From positions 62,001 through 126,000 of the forward strand of contig CADCMR010000013.1 of the NCBI GenBank assembly GCA_902802585.1: a DNA stretch of 64,000 nt. The letters are read 5' to 3'. The notes beneath the pieces are model-generated. The model worked only from the letters and a program-made list of their open reading frames with translations. It was not told the DNA's origin and made no database searches. Source of the stretch: an uncultured bacterium (lineage in GTDB: Bacteria; Verrucomicrobiota; Lentisphaeria; Victivallales; UBA1829). Within the stretch, counting starts at the first letter, position 1. The number at the start of each line of letters is the position of its first letter. Shown here piece after piece: positions 34,478-43,295 of this stretch. The position numbers were made by a program, and so were the translations under genes.

Positions 34478-34687
34478 ATGACTGAGGAAATGGCGTTCTT
34501 CATTTATCTGCTCGAGCACTACGCGGCGTACCGCAATGCCGGGACCGGGGACATTCTGAAGGAATGGGACCGGAAGCAGATCACGCAGACGATCTATGAC
34601 AACTACTGGGGCTATCACACCGAACGCATCGAAAACGCCTTTGCGGACATCGACAGCAGACTTCAAACGGGAAAAGCCGCCTGGTGA
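34478..34687 (+). CDS. DUF3791-like small protein
   Basis: This 69-residue protein has the pattern MAFFIYLLEHYAAYRNAGTG, then ILKEWDRKQITQTIYDNYWG, then YHTERIENAFADIDSRL, which fits the DUF3791 signature (hydrophobic start, W-D, Y-x-x-Y-H, and a final D-I-D). It starts 2 bp after the preceding stop, with AGGGGAGA as ribosome-binding site. It ends the cassette and has no membrane segment. Together with the two upstream genes it forms a compact transcription unit of the toxin-antitoxin type, with the DUF3990 protein first and two small acidic proteins after it. Confidence 0.65.
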   Translation: MTEEMAFFIYLLEHYAAYRNAGTGDILKEWDRKQITQTIYDNYWGYHTERIENAFADIDSRLQTGKAAW

Positions 34688-34737
34688 CTTCTCCTTTACG
34701 GTGAGGGGATAGACACGCGCGGAATCTGCGTTACGCA

Positions 34738-36150
34738 TTACGGCCACGGCTGCGGGGCGGGGCTGTCCAGCACGTCGAGCATGGCTTTCGCGTCGGAATC
34801 GCCATTTTTCGCTGCCTTCCGGAACCATTCGATCCCGGCGGCCTTGTCTTCCTGTAACACAATCCCGTAGTAATAACACTTGCCGAGCTGGTACTGCGCG
34901 GCGGCGACTGCCGGGACCGCCTTGAGGGACGGATTCTTCCATTCAGCGGCGCGGCGCCAGTATTTGACGGCTTCCTCCACATCGCCGGGACGACCTCGTT
35001 TCGCGAGCTGCATGCCCGTCGTGTACAGGACGACCGGAACACCTGACTGAAGATACATTTCCTTCCATTTTTTCGCTTCGTCCGGATCCTTCGCCACGCC
35101 GATCCCTTTTTCATAACAGATGCTGAGGGCGTTTCGCGCGAGGTCGTGTCCCTGTTCGGCGGCCTTGCGATACCATTTGACAGCCTCCGCCTCGTCCTCC
35201 TCCACGCCGGAGCCGCCGAGGCCATCATACCACAAGCCGAGTTCGTACTGCGCCTCGGGATGCCCTTGTTCGGCAGCCTTGCGATACCACTTGAACGCTT
35301 CCTCATCGGAATTCCGTCTGCCGGCGAAAAACTCTCCCACCGAGATCTGCGCCTCCGCGTCGCCCTGTTCAGCGGCGGACAGGTTCTTTTCGTATGCGAG
35401 GATTGCGTCCAGCATCTTTTGCGATTCCGACCCGAAATACTGAACTTCATCCTCCGCGTCCTTTATTTCAGCCGCGCGGCGGAAGCATTCCCTGGCTTTG
35501 TCGCAGTCCATGTCCACGCCGATGCCGTCCAGATAGCATTCGCCGAGGCGATATAACGCGAACTGGTCGTCCTGATCGGCGGCTCTGCGCCACCATTTGA
35601 CCGCTTCGGCATCGTCCTCCTCCACGCCCATGCCGTCGAAATAACACAACCCGAGCTGGGCTTGCGCCTCGGCATGCCCCTGTTCGGCGGCCTTGCGAAA
35701 CCACTTTGCCGCTTCCTCCTCGTCCTCTTCCATATCGGTTCCCCAGAAGCAGTGCTCGGCGAACCGGTACTGCGCCTCCGCGTCGCCCTGTTCGGCGGCC
35801 TTCCGGGTCTCCTCAAGTTTGCGCAGGTCCTCCATCCGTTTCACGGATTCGGGATGCCCCTGTCCGGCTGCCTTGCCCCACCAGCGGAACGCCTCGTCCC
35901 AGTTCATGGGCACGCCCTCGGCTTTCGCATAACAGCATCCGAGCTGGTATTGCGCCTCCGCGTCGTTCATGTCCGCGGCGGCACGGTAGTGCTCCACCGC
36001 TTTCGCATAATCCCGCGCGTAATAGGCGTCCACTCCCTTCTGGAGCTCAGATTTCGCGCCCTCTTTTCCGCAACCCGCGAACATGGCGGCAACCAACAGG
36101 ATTACGAGGATCCCGGCGAATAATCCATGTCTTGTTCCGTTTGTTTTCAT
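34738..36150 (-). CDS. SEL1-repeat lipoprotein
   Basis: A signal peptide (GLFAGILVILLVAAMF) ends in the lipobox FAGC, so the protein is likely anchored in a membrane by a lipid. The mature part is about ten SEL1-type repeats of 36-44 residues. Typical units read EAQYQLGCCYAKAEGVPMNWDEAFRWWGKAAGQG and several close variants with WYRKAAEQGH. SEL1 solenoids are protein-protein scaffolds. The frame reaches back to 36216, but the hydrophobic core places the start at ATG 36150. The total is 470 aa. The repeats are alike enough to suggest internal expansion. Partners are unknown. Confidence 0.85.
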   Translation of the reverse strand: MKTNGTRHGLFAGILVILLVAAMFAGCGKEGAKSELQKGVDAYYARDYAKAVEHYRAAADMNDAEAQYQLGCCYAKAEGVPMNWDEAFRWWGKAAGQGHPESVKRMEDLRKLEETRKAAEQGDAEAQYRFAEHCFWGTDMEEDEEEAAKWFRKAAEQGHAEAQAQLGLCYFDGMGVEEDDAEAVKWWRRAADQDDQFALYRLGECYLDGIGVDMDCDKARECFRRAAEIKDAEDEVQYFGSESQKMLDAILAYEKNLSAAEQGDAEAQISVGEFFAGRRNSDEEAFKWYRKAAEQGHPEAQYELGLWYDGLGGSGVEEDEAEAVKWYRKAAEQGHDLARNALSICYEKGIGVAKDPDEAKKWKEMYLQSGVPVVLYTTGMQLAKRGRPGDVEEAVKYWRRAAEWKNPSLKAVPAVAAAQYQLGKCYYYGIVLQEDKAAGIEWFRKAAKNGDSDAKAMLDVLDSPAPQPWP

Positions 36151-36224
36151 GGTCGTTCTGACGCTCCGGCTTGAAATGAGCGCGTTTTTTGCTTTGTTGT
36201 GTCCGTTTCCGGGCATCAGACAAT

Positions 36225-36253
36225 ACTATAGCTCAGTGATCCGCAAAAAGCAA
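36225..36253 (-). promoter_or_regulatory. promoter of the SEL1 lipoprotein gene
   Basis: On the minus strand TTGCTT (36253-36248), 17 bp, TATAGT (36230-36225). The transcript would start near 36218, leaving a leader of about 68 nt before ATG 36150. Confidence 0.6.
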
Positions 36254-36294
36254 GATAACACCTGACAGAAAAAAGGTAAAAAAAGAGCGACGCG

Positions 36295-36795
36295 TTACAC
36301 CGTTAGGGCGACCAGGATCGAGAACATCAGCCACGCGCCGAGCACGAGGATGTTCAGGATGCGGAGCCAGAGTTTTTCCTCGTGCCGGACGAAAAGGACC
36401 AGCGCGGCGCACGTCAGGAAGACGAACGCTTTCCACGGCAGGATCAGCGCCATCATCAGCCCGAAACACAGCAGCATCACGCCCGCCGTGGCGAGAAGCG
36501 TCCAGTCCTCGGTGAACATCGCCTCAAAAAGGAAATAGAAAAAGATGTACTGGACGAGCGTCGGCACATCACGGTGCAGTTCGATCCCGACCGACACCAG
36601 CAGGACCGCCAGGATCAGGACCAGGACACCCTTGATGATGTTCCGGCGGAGTTTCTGGCGCTTGCGTATTTCCTTCCGCCGCGCCTCGTCCATCGGCGGT
36701 TCTGCACTCTCCTGTGCGGAGAGGTCGTGCCCCGGAATGTACTCGGAGATGTCAAGTCCCGGTTCGGCGAAGTTCTTTTTGTCACGGTCTGGCAT
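36295..36795 (-). CDS. small polytopic membrane protein at end of thi operon
   Basis: This 166-aa protein has about 55 hydrophilic residues at the N-terminus (acidic, then a basic stretch ARRKEIRKRQKLRR), followed by four hydrophobic helices (IIKGVLVLILAVLLVSVGI, VQYIFFYFLFEAMF, LLATAGVMLLCFGLMMALIL and the C-terminal pair region). No family is recognised. GAAAGGAAAT serves as ribosome-binding site. It starts 37 bp after thiD in the same direction with no terminator visible between, so it could be riboswitch controlled. A link with thiamine or precursor transport would then be attractive, but the sequence shows no known transporter signature. Confidence 0.55.
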   Translation of the reverse strand: MPDRDKKNFAEPGLDISEYIPGHDLSAQESAEPPMDEARRKEIRKRQKLRRNIIKGVLVLILAVLLVSVGIELHRDVPTLVQYIFFYFLFEAMFTEDWTLLATAGVMLLCFGLMMALILPWKAFVFLTCAALVLFVRHEEKLWLRILNILVLGAWLMFSILVALTV

Positions 36796-36832
36796 GAGAT
36801 ATTTCCTTTCTTCGCGGGGCGTTTTCAGTGGG

Positions 36833-37606
36833 TCAGCGGAAATCGACGGGACTGTTGCCGTATCCGAGCGAAAGCCCGCGCGCGAGGGCGTCGGAGAGGC
36901 GTTCCTTGGCGCGCCGGATGCTTTCGAGCATGGGCAACCCGGACGCCAGGCCGCACGCGATGGAGCTGGACAGCAGGCAGCCCGTGCCGTGGTTGCCGCA
37001 CGGCGGCGCGATGCGGGTCGGAAGCCACACGCCGTCACCTTCGAGCGGCAGAAAATAGTCGTCGAACGAACCATCTGTGCGGTGTCCGCCCTTCAGCAGG
37101 ACGGCGGTGCGGAACCGTTTCACAAGCTCGGCGGCGGCGGATTCGATCTTATCCGGCGTGGCGAGTTCCGACGGATCGCGACCGAGGAGTTTCGCGGCTT
37201 CCGGCAGGTTCGGCGTAAGGAGCGACACGCAAGGCGCGAGGATTTCGACGGCATCAATCGTGCCGAGCGGCGCGCCGCCAGTGGACGCGAGCACAGGATC
37301 GAACACGACGTTCGTCGCCTTGAATTCCCGCAGGAAAAAATCGGTCACGCGTGCATGTGCCAAGCCGGGCATCGCGCCGATCTTCACGGCGTCCGGGGGG
37401 ATGTCGGACAGCACTGCGCAAAGCTGCTCCCCCAGAAAACCCGGGTCAATGATCTCCACCCCGGTCACGCCGAGCGTGTTCTGCACGGTGAGCGCGGTCA
37501 GCGCCGTCATCCCGTACAGTCCGTGCGCTGTGATGGCGCGCAGGTCCGCCTGGATTCCGGCGCCGCCGCTCGGGTCGGACGCCGCTATGGTCAGCACGGT
37601 CTTCAT
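36833..37606 (-). CDS. thiD: hydroxymethylpyrimidine (phosphate) kinase
   Basis: ThiD phosphorylates HMP and HMP-P to HMP-PP for thiamine synthesis. It is a ribokinase-fold enzyme with the blocks VLTIAASDPSGGAGIQADL (N-terminal substrate site), GAMPGLAH, VFDPVLASTGG, LLTPNLPEAAKLL, and the anion-hole/catalytic segment HGTGCLLSSSIACGLASG with Cys. At 257 aa the length is normal. Its ATG overlaps the TGA of the thiE-HAD gene (ATGA), so translation is coupled. It is the fourth gene of the thi operon. Confidence 0.93.
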   Translation of the reverse strand: MKTVLTIAASDPSGGAGIQADLRAITAHGLYGMTALTALTVQNTLGVTGVEIIDPGFLGEQLCAVLSDIPPDAVKIGAMPGLAHARVTDFFLREFKATNVVFDPVLASTGGAPLGTIDAVEILAPCVSLLTPNLPEAAKLLGRDPSELATPDKIESAAAELVKRFRTAVLLKGGHRTDGSFDDYFLPLEGDGVWLPTRIAPPCGNHGTGCLLSSSIACGLASGLPMLESIRRAKERLSDALARGLSLGYGNSPVDFR

Positions 37607-38871
37607 GGGCGGAACCATTCATCGAGGCGTTTCAGCACACGGTCGGCTCCGGCGAAATCCGCCTCGGTGAAGAACATGTCCGGCACGCCGGCGGTGCGGA
37701 GTCCGCACGAACGCGCGGTATCGAGGCAGGCGGGGATGTCGTCGAAGAGCCACGTGGACCCTTTGCGCGTGCCGAGGCGTTCGATCGCGAGCCAGTAGAA
37801 CGCGCGGTCCTTCTTGTCGAGCCCGGTCTCGCCGGTCGTGATAATGTCGAGGAAGAGGTCGAGCAGGCCGTTTTTCGCGAGGATGGCTTCGACAGACCTG
37901 CGGTCGCTGGCGGTGCCAATCACGAGGCGGAATCCGCGCCGCCCAGCCTCGCGCAGGAACTCCTCCGCGCCGGGCTTGAGCTTGCACGCCAGATACCGCG
38001 CGTTCAGCATGTCGAGCAGTCCGTGCAGCGCCTCCTCGGGCGTGATCTTCAGTCCGTAGTCCTTCTGGAGATACGACGCGCCGGCAATCAGGTCGGTGCA
38101 GTTCGCGAGCTGTTCGTCGAGGTCGGGCTTCGGTTCGGCGCCGTTCGCGCGGAGGAAATCCGAGGCAAGCCCGAGCCAGACGTTCATGGAGTCGAGCACG
38201 GTGCCGTCGAAATCGAGGATCATGCCGGTCTCGTCCGGGAGCGTGAAATCCGCCCGATCCACGAGCGATCTGAGCTCACGCGCCGCAGCTTTCACGTCCG
38301 GCGCGCCGAAAATCGCGGACACGACCGAAACGCCCGCGATCCCGCTGTGTTCGAGCTGGAGCAGGTTGCCCGCGTGAATGCCGCCGATGGCGACCGCCGG
38401 GATGTCCGCCGCGCCGCAGATGCCCCGGAGCGCGGTATGCGTCACGCAGGTCGCGTCGAGCTTGGTCGAGGTCGGGAAGACCGCCCCGACACCAATGTAG
38501 TCCGCGCCATCCTGTTCCGCCCGAATCGCCTCGGCGACCGTGGCGGCGGAAACACCCAGAATCGCGTCAGGACCGAGCGCGCGGCGCGCCTCTCGGGCGG
38601 CGGTGTCGCTCTGCCCAACGTGCAGGCCGTCCGCACCGATCGCCAGCGCGAGTTCGAGCGAATCGTTTACGATGAACGGCACGCCCGCTTCGCGGCAGAG
38701 CGCCTGGATCGCGAGGGCGTCGACTTTGGCGGCATCGAAGGACGCGCCTTTCGCGCGGTGCTGGATGCAGGTCGCACCGCCCTCAAGCGCAAGGCGGACG
38801 CGTTCGACGAGGTTCGGACCGTCGTCGGTAATGGCGTAGAGTTTGAGGTAGTCAGGCCTGACGGACTTCAT
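37603..38871 (-). CDS. thiE: thiamine-phosphate synthase fused to HAD phosphatase
   Basis: Residues about 1-210 are ThiE, joining HMP-PP and thiazole-P to thiamine monophosphate: YAITDDGP, EGGATCIQHRAKG, DSLELALAIGADGLHVGQ, DYIGVGAVFPTSTK, and AIGGIHAGN are all in place. From about residue 216 a complete HAD hydrolase follows: motif I DFDGTVLDS, a helical cap, motif II GTAS, a Lys in GLDKKD, and motif IV WLFDDIPACLDTA. The join is short. The HAD part could dephosphorylate thiamine monophosphate, which would be needed if thiamine rather than ThiL makes the diphosphate; this is inference. AAAGG 7 bp before ATG 38871 supports that start over 38886. It overlaps thiM by 20 bp. Confidence 0.9.
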   Translation of the reverse strand: MKSVRPDYLKLYAITDDGPNLVERVRLALEGGATCIQHRAKGASFDAAKVDALAIQALCREAGVPFIVNDSLELALAIGADGLHVGQSDTAAREARRALGPDAILGVSAATVAEAIRAEQDGADYIGVGAVFPTSTKLDATCVTHTALRGICGAADIPAVAIGGIHAGNLLQLEHSGIAGVSVVSAIFGAPDVKAAARELRSLVDRADFTLPDETGMILDFDGTVLDSMNVWLGLASDFLRANGAEPKPDLDEQLANCTDLIAGASYLQKDYGLKITPEEALHGLLDMLNARYLACKLKPGAEEFLREAGRRGFRLVIGTASDRRSVEAILAKNGLLDLFLDIITTGETGLDKKDRAFYWLAIERLGTRKGSTWLFDDIPACLDTARSCGLRTAGVPDMFFTEADFAGADRVLKRLDEWFRP

Positions 38872-39679
38872 AATTGAGCCTTTCATGGAGCGTGGTCACG
38901 TCCAGGTTGCCGACGGCGTCGAAGAGGCGCACCGCGAACGTGCCGCATCCTTCGCCCGGTTTCAGGGATTCATAGGCGATCTGTCCGCAGACGCCGTATG
39001 CGGCGAGCGCGGCGGCGACCGCCTCGAAAATGAACTTCGGTTCGGCTCCGGCGTATGCCGCCGCCAGTGCGGACAGCATGCAGCCGGATCCCGTGACTTT
39101 CGTCATGATCTCGTGGCCGCCGCGAATGACCGCGACGCGTCCGTCCGTGCCGCCGACGAGGTCGATCGCGCCGGTCACAGCCATCACGCAGTTGTACCTG
39201 GCGGCGAGCGCGCGGACGTCCTCCACGGCACGGTCGAGCGTTTCCTCCGTAATTGCGTCGTCAGCCGAGGCGTCGACGCCGCGCGTGGCGCTTTTCAGAC
39301 CGAGCAGGGCGTTCGCCTCGGAACGGTTGCAGCGCACCACGGAGACGCCGCGTTTCAGGATTTCGTGCGAGAGTTCATCGCGGGACGGCGCACACCCCGT
39401 TCCGACCGGGTCGAGCAGGACCGGGATGCCGCGGCGAAGCGCGATTTCCTGCGCGCCGCGGATGGCGTCGCGGAAGGTCGGCGTGAACGTTCCGATATTG
39501 ATGGAGAGCGCGTCGGCCTTCTCCGTGAACTCAATTGCGCCGACCGGGTCGTCCGCCATGACGGGCGAAGCTCCGGCGGCAAGCAGCATGTTCGCGCATC
39601 CGTTCGTGGTGACGACGTTCGCGAAGCATTCGACGAGCGGGCGTTTCTCCCGGACGCGTGAAAAACAGCGGATCAGCAT
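38852..39679 (-). CDS. thiM: hydroxyethylthiazole kinase
   Basis: ThiM phosphorylates the thiazole alcohol for salvage into thiamine. The family blocks are present: NVVTTNGCANMLLAAGASPVM, ALSINIGTFTP, VLLDPVGTGCAP, VVRCNRSEANALLG, and the catalytic KVTGSGCMLSALAAA with Cys. At 275 aa it has the usual length. The ribosome-binding sequence AGGTG 6 bp upstream favours ATG 39679 over a GTG at 39688. No thiazole-forming genes (thiG, thiH, thiS) are in this operon, so thiazole may be salvaged or made elsewhere. Confidence 0.93.
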   Translation of the reverse strand: MLIRCFSRVREKRPLVECFANVVTTNGCANMLLAAGASPVMADDPVGAIEFTEKADALSINIGTFTPTFRDAIRGAQEIALRRGIPVLLDPVGTGCAPSRDELSHEILKRGVSVVRCNRSEANALLGLKSATRGVDASADDAITEETLDRAVEDVRALAARYNCVMAVTGAIDLVGGTDGRVAVIRGGHEIMTKVTGSGCMLSALAAAYAGAEPKFIFEAVAAALAAYGVCGQIAYESLKPGEGCGTFAVRLFDAVGNLDVTTLHERLNYEVRQA

Positions 39680-39689
39680 CGGTGTCACC

Positions 39690-40997
39690 TCATTTGTTCA
39701 TTTCTTTGAGCTTGTTCGAGAGGCGGACGGAGCAGAAGTCCGGGCCGCACATCGTACAGTATTTGCCGGACGCGGCGTCCTCGGCGCAGTGGCTTTCCTG
39801 AAGCGCAGCGCGGCGGTATTCGCGGGCGCGGTCCGGATCAAGCGCGAAGCCGAACTGGCGCTCCCAGTCGAAGTCGGCGCGGGCGTCGGAAATGGCATTG
39901 TCGCGGTCCTGCGCGTGGGGTCTGCCGAGCGCAACATCGGCGGCATGGGCGGCGATTTTGAACGCTACGACGCCGCGGCGCACGTCCTCGTTGTCCGGGA
40001 GTCCGAGATGCTCTTTCGGTGTCACGTAGCAGAGCATGGCGGCGCCCCAGTACGCGCCCGCGAGACCGCCCATCGCGGCGACCATGTGGTCGTAGCCTGG
40101 GGCGCAGTCCGTGACGACCGGACCGAGGATGTAGAACGGCGCGTCGCCGCACACGATCTGCTCGCGCTTCATGTTCGTCTCGATCTGGTTGAACGGCACA
40201 TGACCGGGGCCTTCGACCATCGCCTGGACGTTCGCGGCGCGGCAGCGCTGGACCAGTTCGCCGATCACGTCGAGCTCGCCGAACTGCGCCTCGTCGGAGG
40301 CGTCGGCGATGCAGCCTGGCCGGAGCCCGTCGCCGAGGGAAAGCGTCACCTCGTAGTCACGGCAGATCTTCAGGATGTCGTCGAACGCGTCGTAGAACGG
40401 ATTCTCCATCTTGTGGTCGCCGATCCAGGCGGCGATGAGCGCGCCGCCGCGGCTCACGATGCCGAGCTTGCGCTTCAACGCGACGGGGATGTGTTTCGCG
40501 AGAAGCCCGGCGTGGATGGTCATGTAGTCGACGCCCTGTTTCGCCTGGTCCTCCACGACCTCCAGGATGGTGTCGCGGTCAAACTTGCCGGCGCCGGCGC
40601 GGGCGGCGATCTCGTAGACCGGCACGGTGCCGACCGGGATCGGGGACAGCCTGATCAGCTCCTTGCGGAAAAGCGCCAGGTCGCCGCGCGTGCTGAGGTC
40701 CATGATGGTGTCAGCGCCGTATTTGAGGGAGGTTTCGAGTTTTTCGAACTCGTTTTTCGGGCAGCTGGACGTCTGGGAGTTGCCGATGTTGGAGTTGATC
40801 TTGGTGCGCAGGGCGCGGCCGATGCCCATCGGCTTCAGGCTGGTGTGATTCACGTTCGCGGGGATCACGATCGTGCCGGCGGCGACGCCTTCGCGGATGA
40901 ACTCCGGCGAGAGGTATTCCGAGGCGGCGACCGCCGCCATTTCCGGTGTTACGACGCCCTGTTTCGCGGCGTCCATCTGGGTCTTGTCTGCTTTCAT
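39690..40997 (-). CDS. thiC: phosphomethylpyrimidine synthase
   Basis: ThiC is the radical-SAM-type enzyme that rearranges aminoimidazole ribotide to HMP phosphate. The C-terminal iron-sulfur ligands read CTMCGPDFC (Cys-X2-Cys-X4-Cys), the family signature. Also present are NVNHTSLKPMGIG, IMDLSTRGDL, YMTIHAGLL, EGPGHVPFNQI, and TDCAPGYDHMVAAMGG. At 435 aa it is the short bacterial form without the N-terminal extension. AAGGAG lies 6 bp before ATG 40997. It is first in the operon, directly behind the TPP riboswitch. Confidence 0.96.
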   Translation of the reverse strand: MKADKTQMDAAKQGVVTPEMAAVAASEYLSPEFIREGVAAGTIVIPANVNHTSLKPMGIGRALRTKINSNIGNSQTSSCPKNEFEKLETSLKYGADTIMDLSTRGDLALFRKELIRLSPIPVGTVPVYEIAARAGAGKFDRDTILEVVEDQAKQGVDYMTIHAGLLAKHIPVALKRKLGIVSRGGALIAAWIGDHKMENPFYDAFDDILKICRDYEVTLSLGDGLRPGCIADASDEAQFGELDVIGELVQRCRAANVQAMVEGPGHVPFNQIETNMKREQIVCGDAPFYILGPVVTDCAPGYDHMVAAMGGLAGAYWGAAMLCYVTPKEHLGLPDNEDVRRGVVAFKIAAHAADVALGRPHAQDRDNAISDARADFDWERQFGFALDPDRAREYRRAALQESHCAEDAASGKYCTMCGPDFCSVRLSNKLKEMNK

Positions 40998-41042
40998 GCA
41001 TGACTCCTTGTCGTTGTTGAGCAGGAAAGCATCCATCGGCAA

Positions 41043-41152
41043 ATCCCTTCGCCGGCATGATCCGGATCAGGTCTCATGCGCCGTCCCCGGCGCATACGGG
41101 TCGAAGCCCTACGGCTTCCTCTCAGCCCGCCTCGGCGGACTCCCCTGCTCAT
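41043..41152 (-). promoter_or_regulatory. TPP riboswitch (THI element)
   Basis: Read on the minus strand, the conserved parts come in order: AGGGGAGTC (P1/P2 side), GGCTGAGAGGAAG (pyrimidine-sensing loop), CTTCGACCCGTA, and ACCTGATCCGGATCATGCC (pyrophosphate-sensing arm), closing with GCGAAGGGA. It ends about 45 nt before thiC. The ribosome-binding site of thiC follows soon after the aptamer, so control of translation is plausible; no clear terminator hairpin is seen. Confidence 0.95.
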
Positions 41153-41180
41153 GTGGTATGTTGATTGTGTCTGGTTAAGT

Positions 41181-42956
41181 TCAGTCTGTGATCGAGTCGG
41201 TCGGCTCCTTCTGGTGGTTCCGGAAACTGCCCGGCTGCGGATAGAGAAGGCGTTCGTCAAGCGCGAAAATCCAGCCCTCCTCCTCGCCCGGTTCGAGGTA
41301 CGACTGGACGATCTTCCAGCCGTGTTCGTAGAGGTAGGACGCCTGGGAGACGCGCGGCCAGAGCAGCACGGCGTACTTCGAGCCGAACGCCCTGTAGACG
41401 TCCTCCGGGTACGGGTCGCCGCCGAGGCCGGGCGTGGTCGAGGTCAGCAGCAGCGTGCGGCGCGGATCCCGCGAATACGAGAACATCGGATCCATGCCCC
41501 ATTGCCACAGGTGGTCCTGGTCGTTGTAGAAGAGCGCCGGGAAATCGCTCCAGTCCAGATTGACGACCGGACGCCCCTCCGGCACTTGTTCCTTCAGGAA
41601 CGCGACCATCTTCGGCAGAGGCTGGACCAGCACCTGCGGGCATTCCTTGGCGAAAAGCCGCGAGGAATACACGCCCAGTCCGACCGACAGGAGCGCCAAC
41701 AGGCACGGCACGCCCCAGCTGAATCTGCTCAGGGGCAGATGGAACCCTTCGCGCGTCATGTGCTCCAGAAGAAGCAGAAACGCGATTGCGACGAACGGAC
41801 CGGCATACTCCACGGAGCGCGCCGCCACAAAGATGCCGACGGTAAAACCGCCCGCAAGCACCGTGACCGCGATGATGTTCGGGTCGATCTTCCAAAGCCC
41901 TTTGCGTTCGACCAGCCGGATGAACATCATCAGGATGCACCATGCCATGACGTAGAGCGGAGCGGCGGTCTTGTGGAATCCGAAGCGGGGCGAAAGCATT
42001 TCGTTCGGTTTGGCGAGGCGGACGCCCGCCATCATGGGCGCGATCAGAGCGTCCCATGACTGGACCTTCCAGATGATAAACGAATTCGGGAACTGCGGAT
42101 GCAGCGTGAGACCGAGCAGCACGCCCCCGAGCGAAAGAACCGGCAGCCAGAGCTCGCGCCGGCCGCCGCTTTTCAGGCGCGACAGAGCGAACACCAGCGG
42201 GATGATCACGATGAAGTGCGGATTCGAATAGCTCCACGCGAAGCAGAATGACAGCACGCCGACCATCGCCAGCCGGAACCGGAACGAACCTTTCGCCAGA
42301 AGCCCCGTCGTGAACGTCAGGAACGCGATGGACAGGATGTGCGGACGCAGCACGGACAGGCGGAACGTGTAGTTCGGAACGATGACCGAGAAGAACGGCG
42401 CGCCGAGCAGAAGATAGAGGGGACGCACCCCGAGACGCCGCGCCGCGAACAGGCAGCCCAGGATCGCCAGCGCGGAATAGAAGAGCGCGGCGACGTGGAA
42501 CGGCGGATTCACGACCGCGCCGAACGCCTTTTCCATCGCGAAAATGACGTTCAGTCCGGCGTGGTACAGCAGCTCCTTGTCCGCGAAATGGTCCTTCCAT
42601 ACGGACATCTGCGTCCAGGGAAACTGTTTCGCCGCGTACACGCCAGGCCCGAGCTTCGCCATCATCGCGTGGTACAGCGCGTCCTGGGAGTTCTCGCCTG
42701 TCTTCATCACGCAGATGCGGAGCGCGCCCAGCCATGCGGCGGGAATCAGAAACGCGAATATGAGCATGATCCGTCCGGCGCGGCCAAGTCCGGCGCGCGG
42801 ATGCGGGGACGCCTCCGAAGCCGAAACTTCCGTGGAAGGACGCGAGGACGCCTCCGGGACCTGAACTCCGGTTTGCGGCGTCTCCGCCGTTTGAGCCTGC
42901 TGTGTATCCTGCTGATCCACGGAACGTTCCTTTTCCCCGATGCGGGCTTTTCTCAT
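41181..42956 (-). CDS. polytopic membrane protein, GT-C glycosyltransferase-like
   Basis: The 591-aa chain has about 60 hydrophilic N-terminal residues rich in Gln, Thr, Glu and Ser (DQQDTQQAQTAETPQ), then about eleven hydrophobic helices starting IMLIFAFLIPAAWLGALRI, and a soluble C-terminal third (about 430-591) with LVQPLPKMVAFLKEQVPEGR, DWSDFPALFYNDQDHLWQWG and LTSTTPGLGGDP. This plan suits GT-C-type lipid-linked sugar transferases, and the ligand-binding loop after the first helix (TGENSQDALYHAMM) contains acidic residues in the expected place; catalysis is unproved. It is followed by the thi riboswitch only 28 bp downstream, with no terminator seen between. Confidence 0.6.
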   Translation of the reverse strand: MRKARIGEKERSVDQQDTQQAQTAETPQTGVQVPEASSRPSTEVSASEASPHPRAGLGRAGRIMLIFAFLIPAAWLGALRICVMKTGENSQDALYHAMMAKLGPGVYAAKQFPWTQMSVWKDHFADKELLYHAGLNVIFAMEKAFGAVVNPPFHVAALFYSALAILGCLFAARRLGVRPLYLLLGAPFFSVIVPNYTFRLSVLRPHILSIAFLTFTTGLLAKGSFRFRLAMVGVLSFCFAWSYSNPHFIVIIPLVFALSRLKSGGRRELWLPVLSLGGVLLGLTLHPQFPNSFIIWKVQSWDALIAPMMAGVRLAKPNEMLSPRFGFHKTAAPLYVMAWCILMMFIRLVERKGLWKIDPNIIAVTVLAGGFTVGIFVAARSVEYAGPFVAIAFLLLLEHMTREGFHLPLSRFSWGVPCLLALLSVGLGVYSSRLFAKECPQVLVQPLPKMVAFLKEQVPEGRPVVNLDWSDFPALFYNDQDHLWQWGMDPMFSYSRDPRRTLLLTSTTPGLGGDPYPEDVYRAFGSKYAVLLWPRVSQASYLYEHGWKIVQSYLEPGEEEGWIFALDERLLYPQPGSFRNHQKEPTDSITD

Positions 42957-43295
42957 GTATTCAAAACGGATGCCCGATACACGGGCGCGAAAACTATAGA
43001 CCTATTAAAATACAGCCGGAACGGATGAACTTCAACCGGAAAGCGGAAGATATTCGTGCTTTTCGCCTTTTTTTCACGGATATCCGATGTTTTTTTGAAT
43101 GCCTGACAAAAGGGCATCCCCATTCCATACGAGAATCTGAAAAGAGTTTTCCTCCTATGAAAAAGCGGTCCGGCGGCCACTGGGAACCTGTGTTTTGCCG
43201 CGCACCGCGAAACGGCAAAAATACGCAAGGAATACGAACTGTTTCGATTTTAATAAATATTTTCTGAAAAAAAAGCGAAAAAAAGGTGAGCGGGT
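42957..43295. other. intergenic, divergent control region
   Basis: No gene is supported. An inverted repeat TTTTGCCG (43193-43200) and CGGCAAAA (43213-43220) forms a perfect 8-bp stem flanked by T and A runs, so it could end transcription in either direction. A TATAGT box lies at 42998-42993 on the minus strand for the membrane-protein gene, without a convincing -35. Confidence 0.4.
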
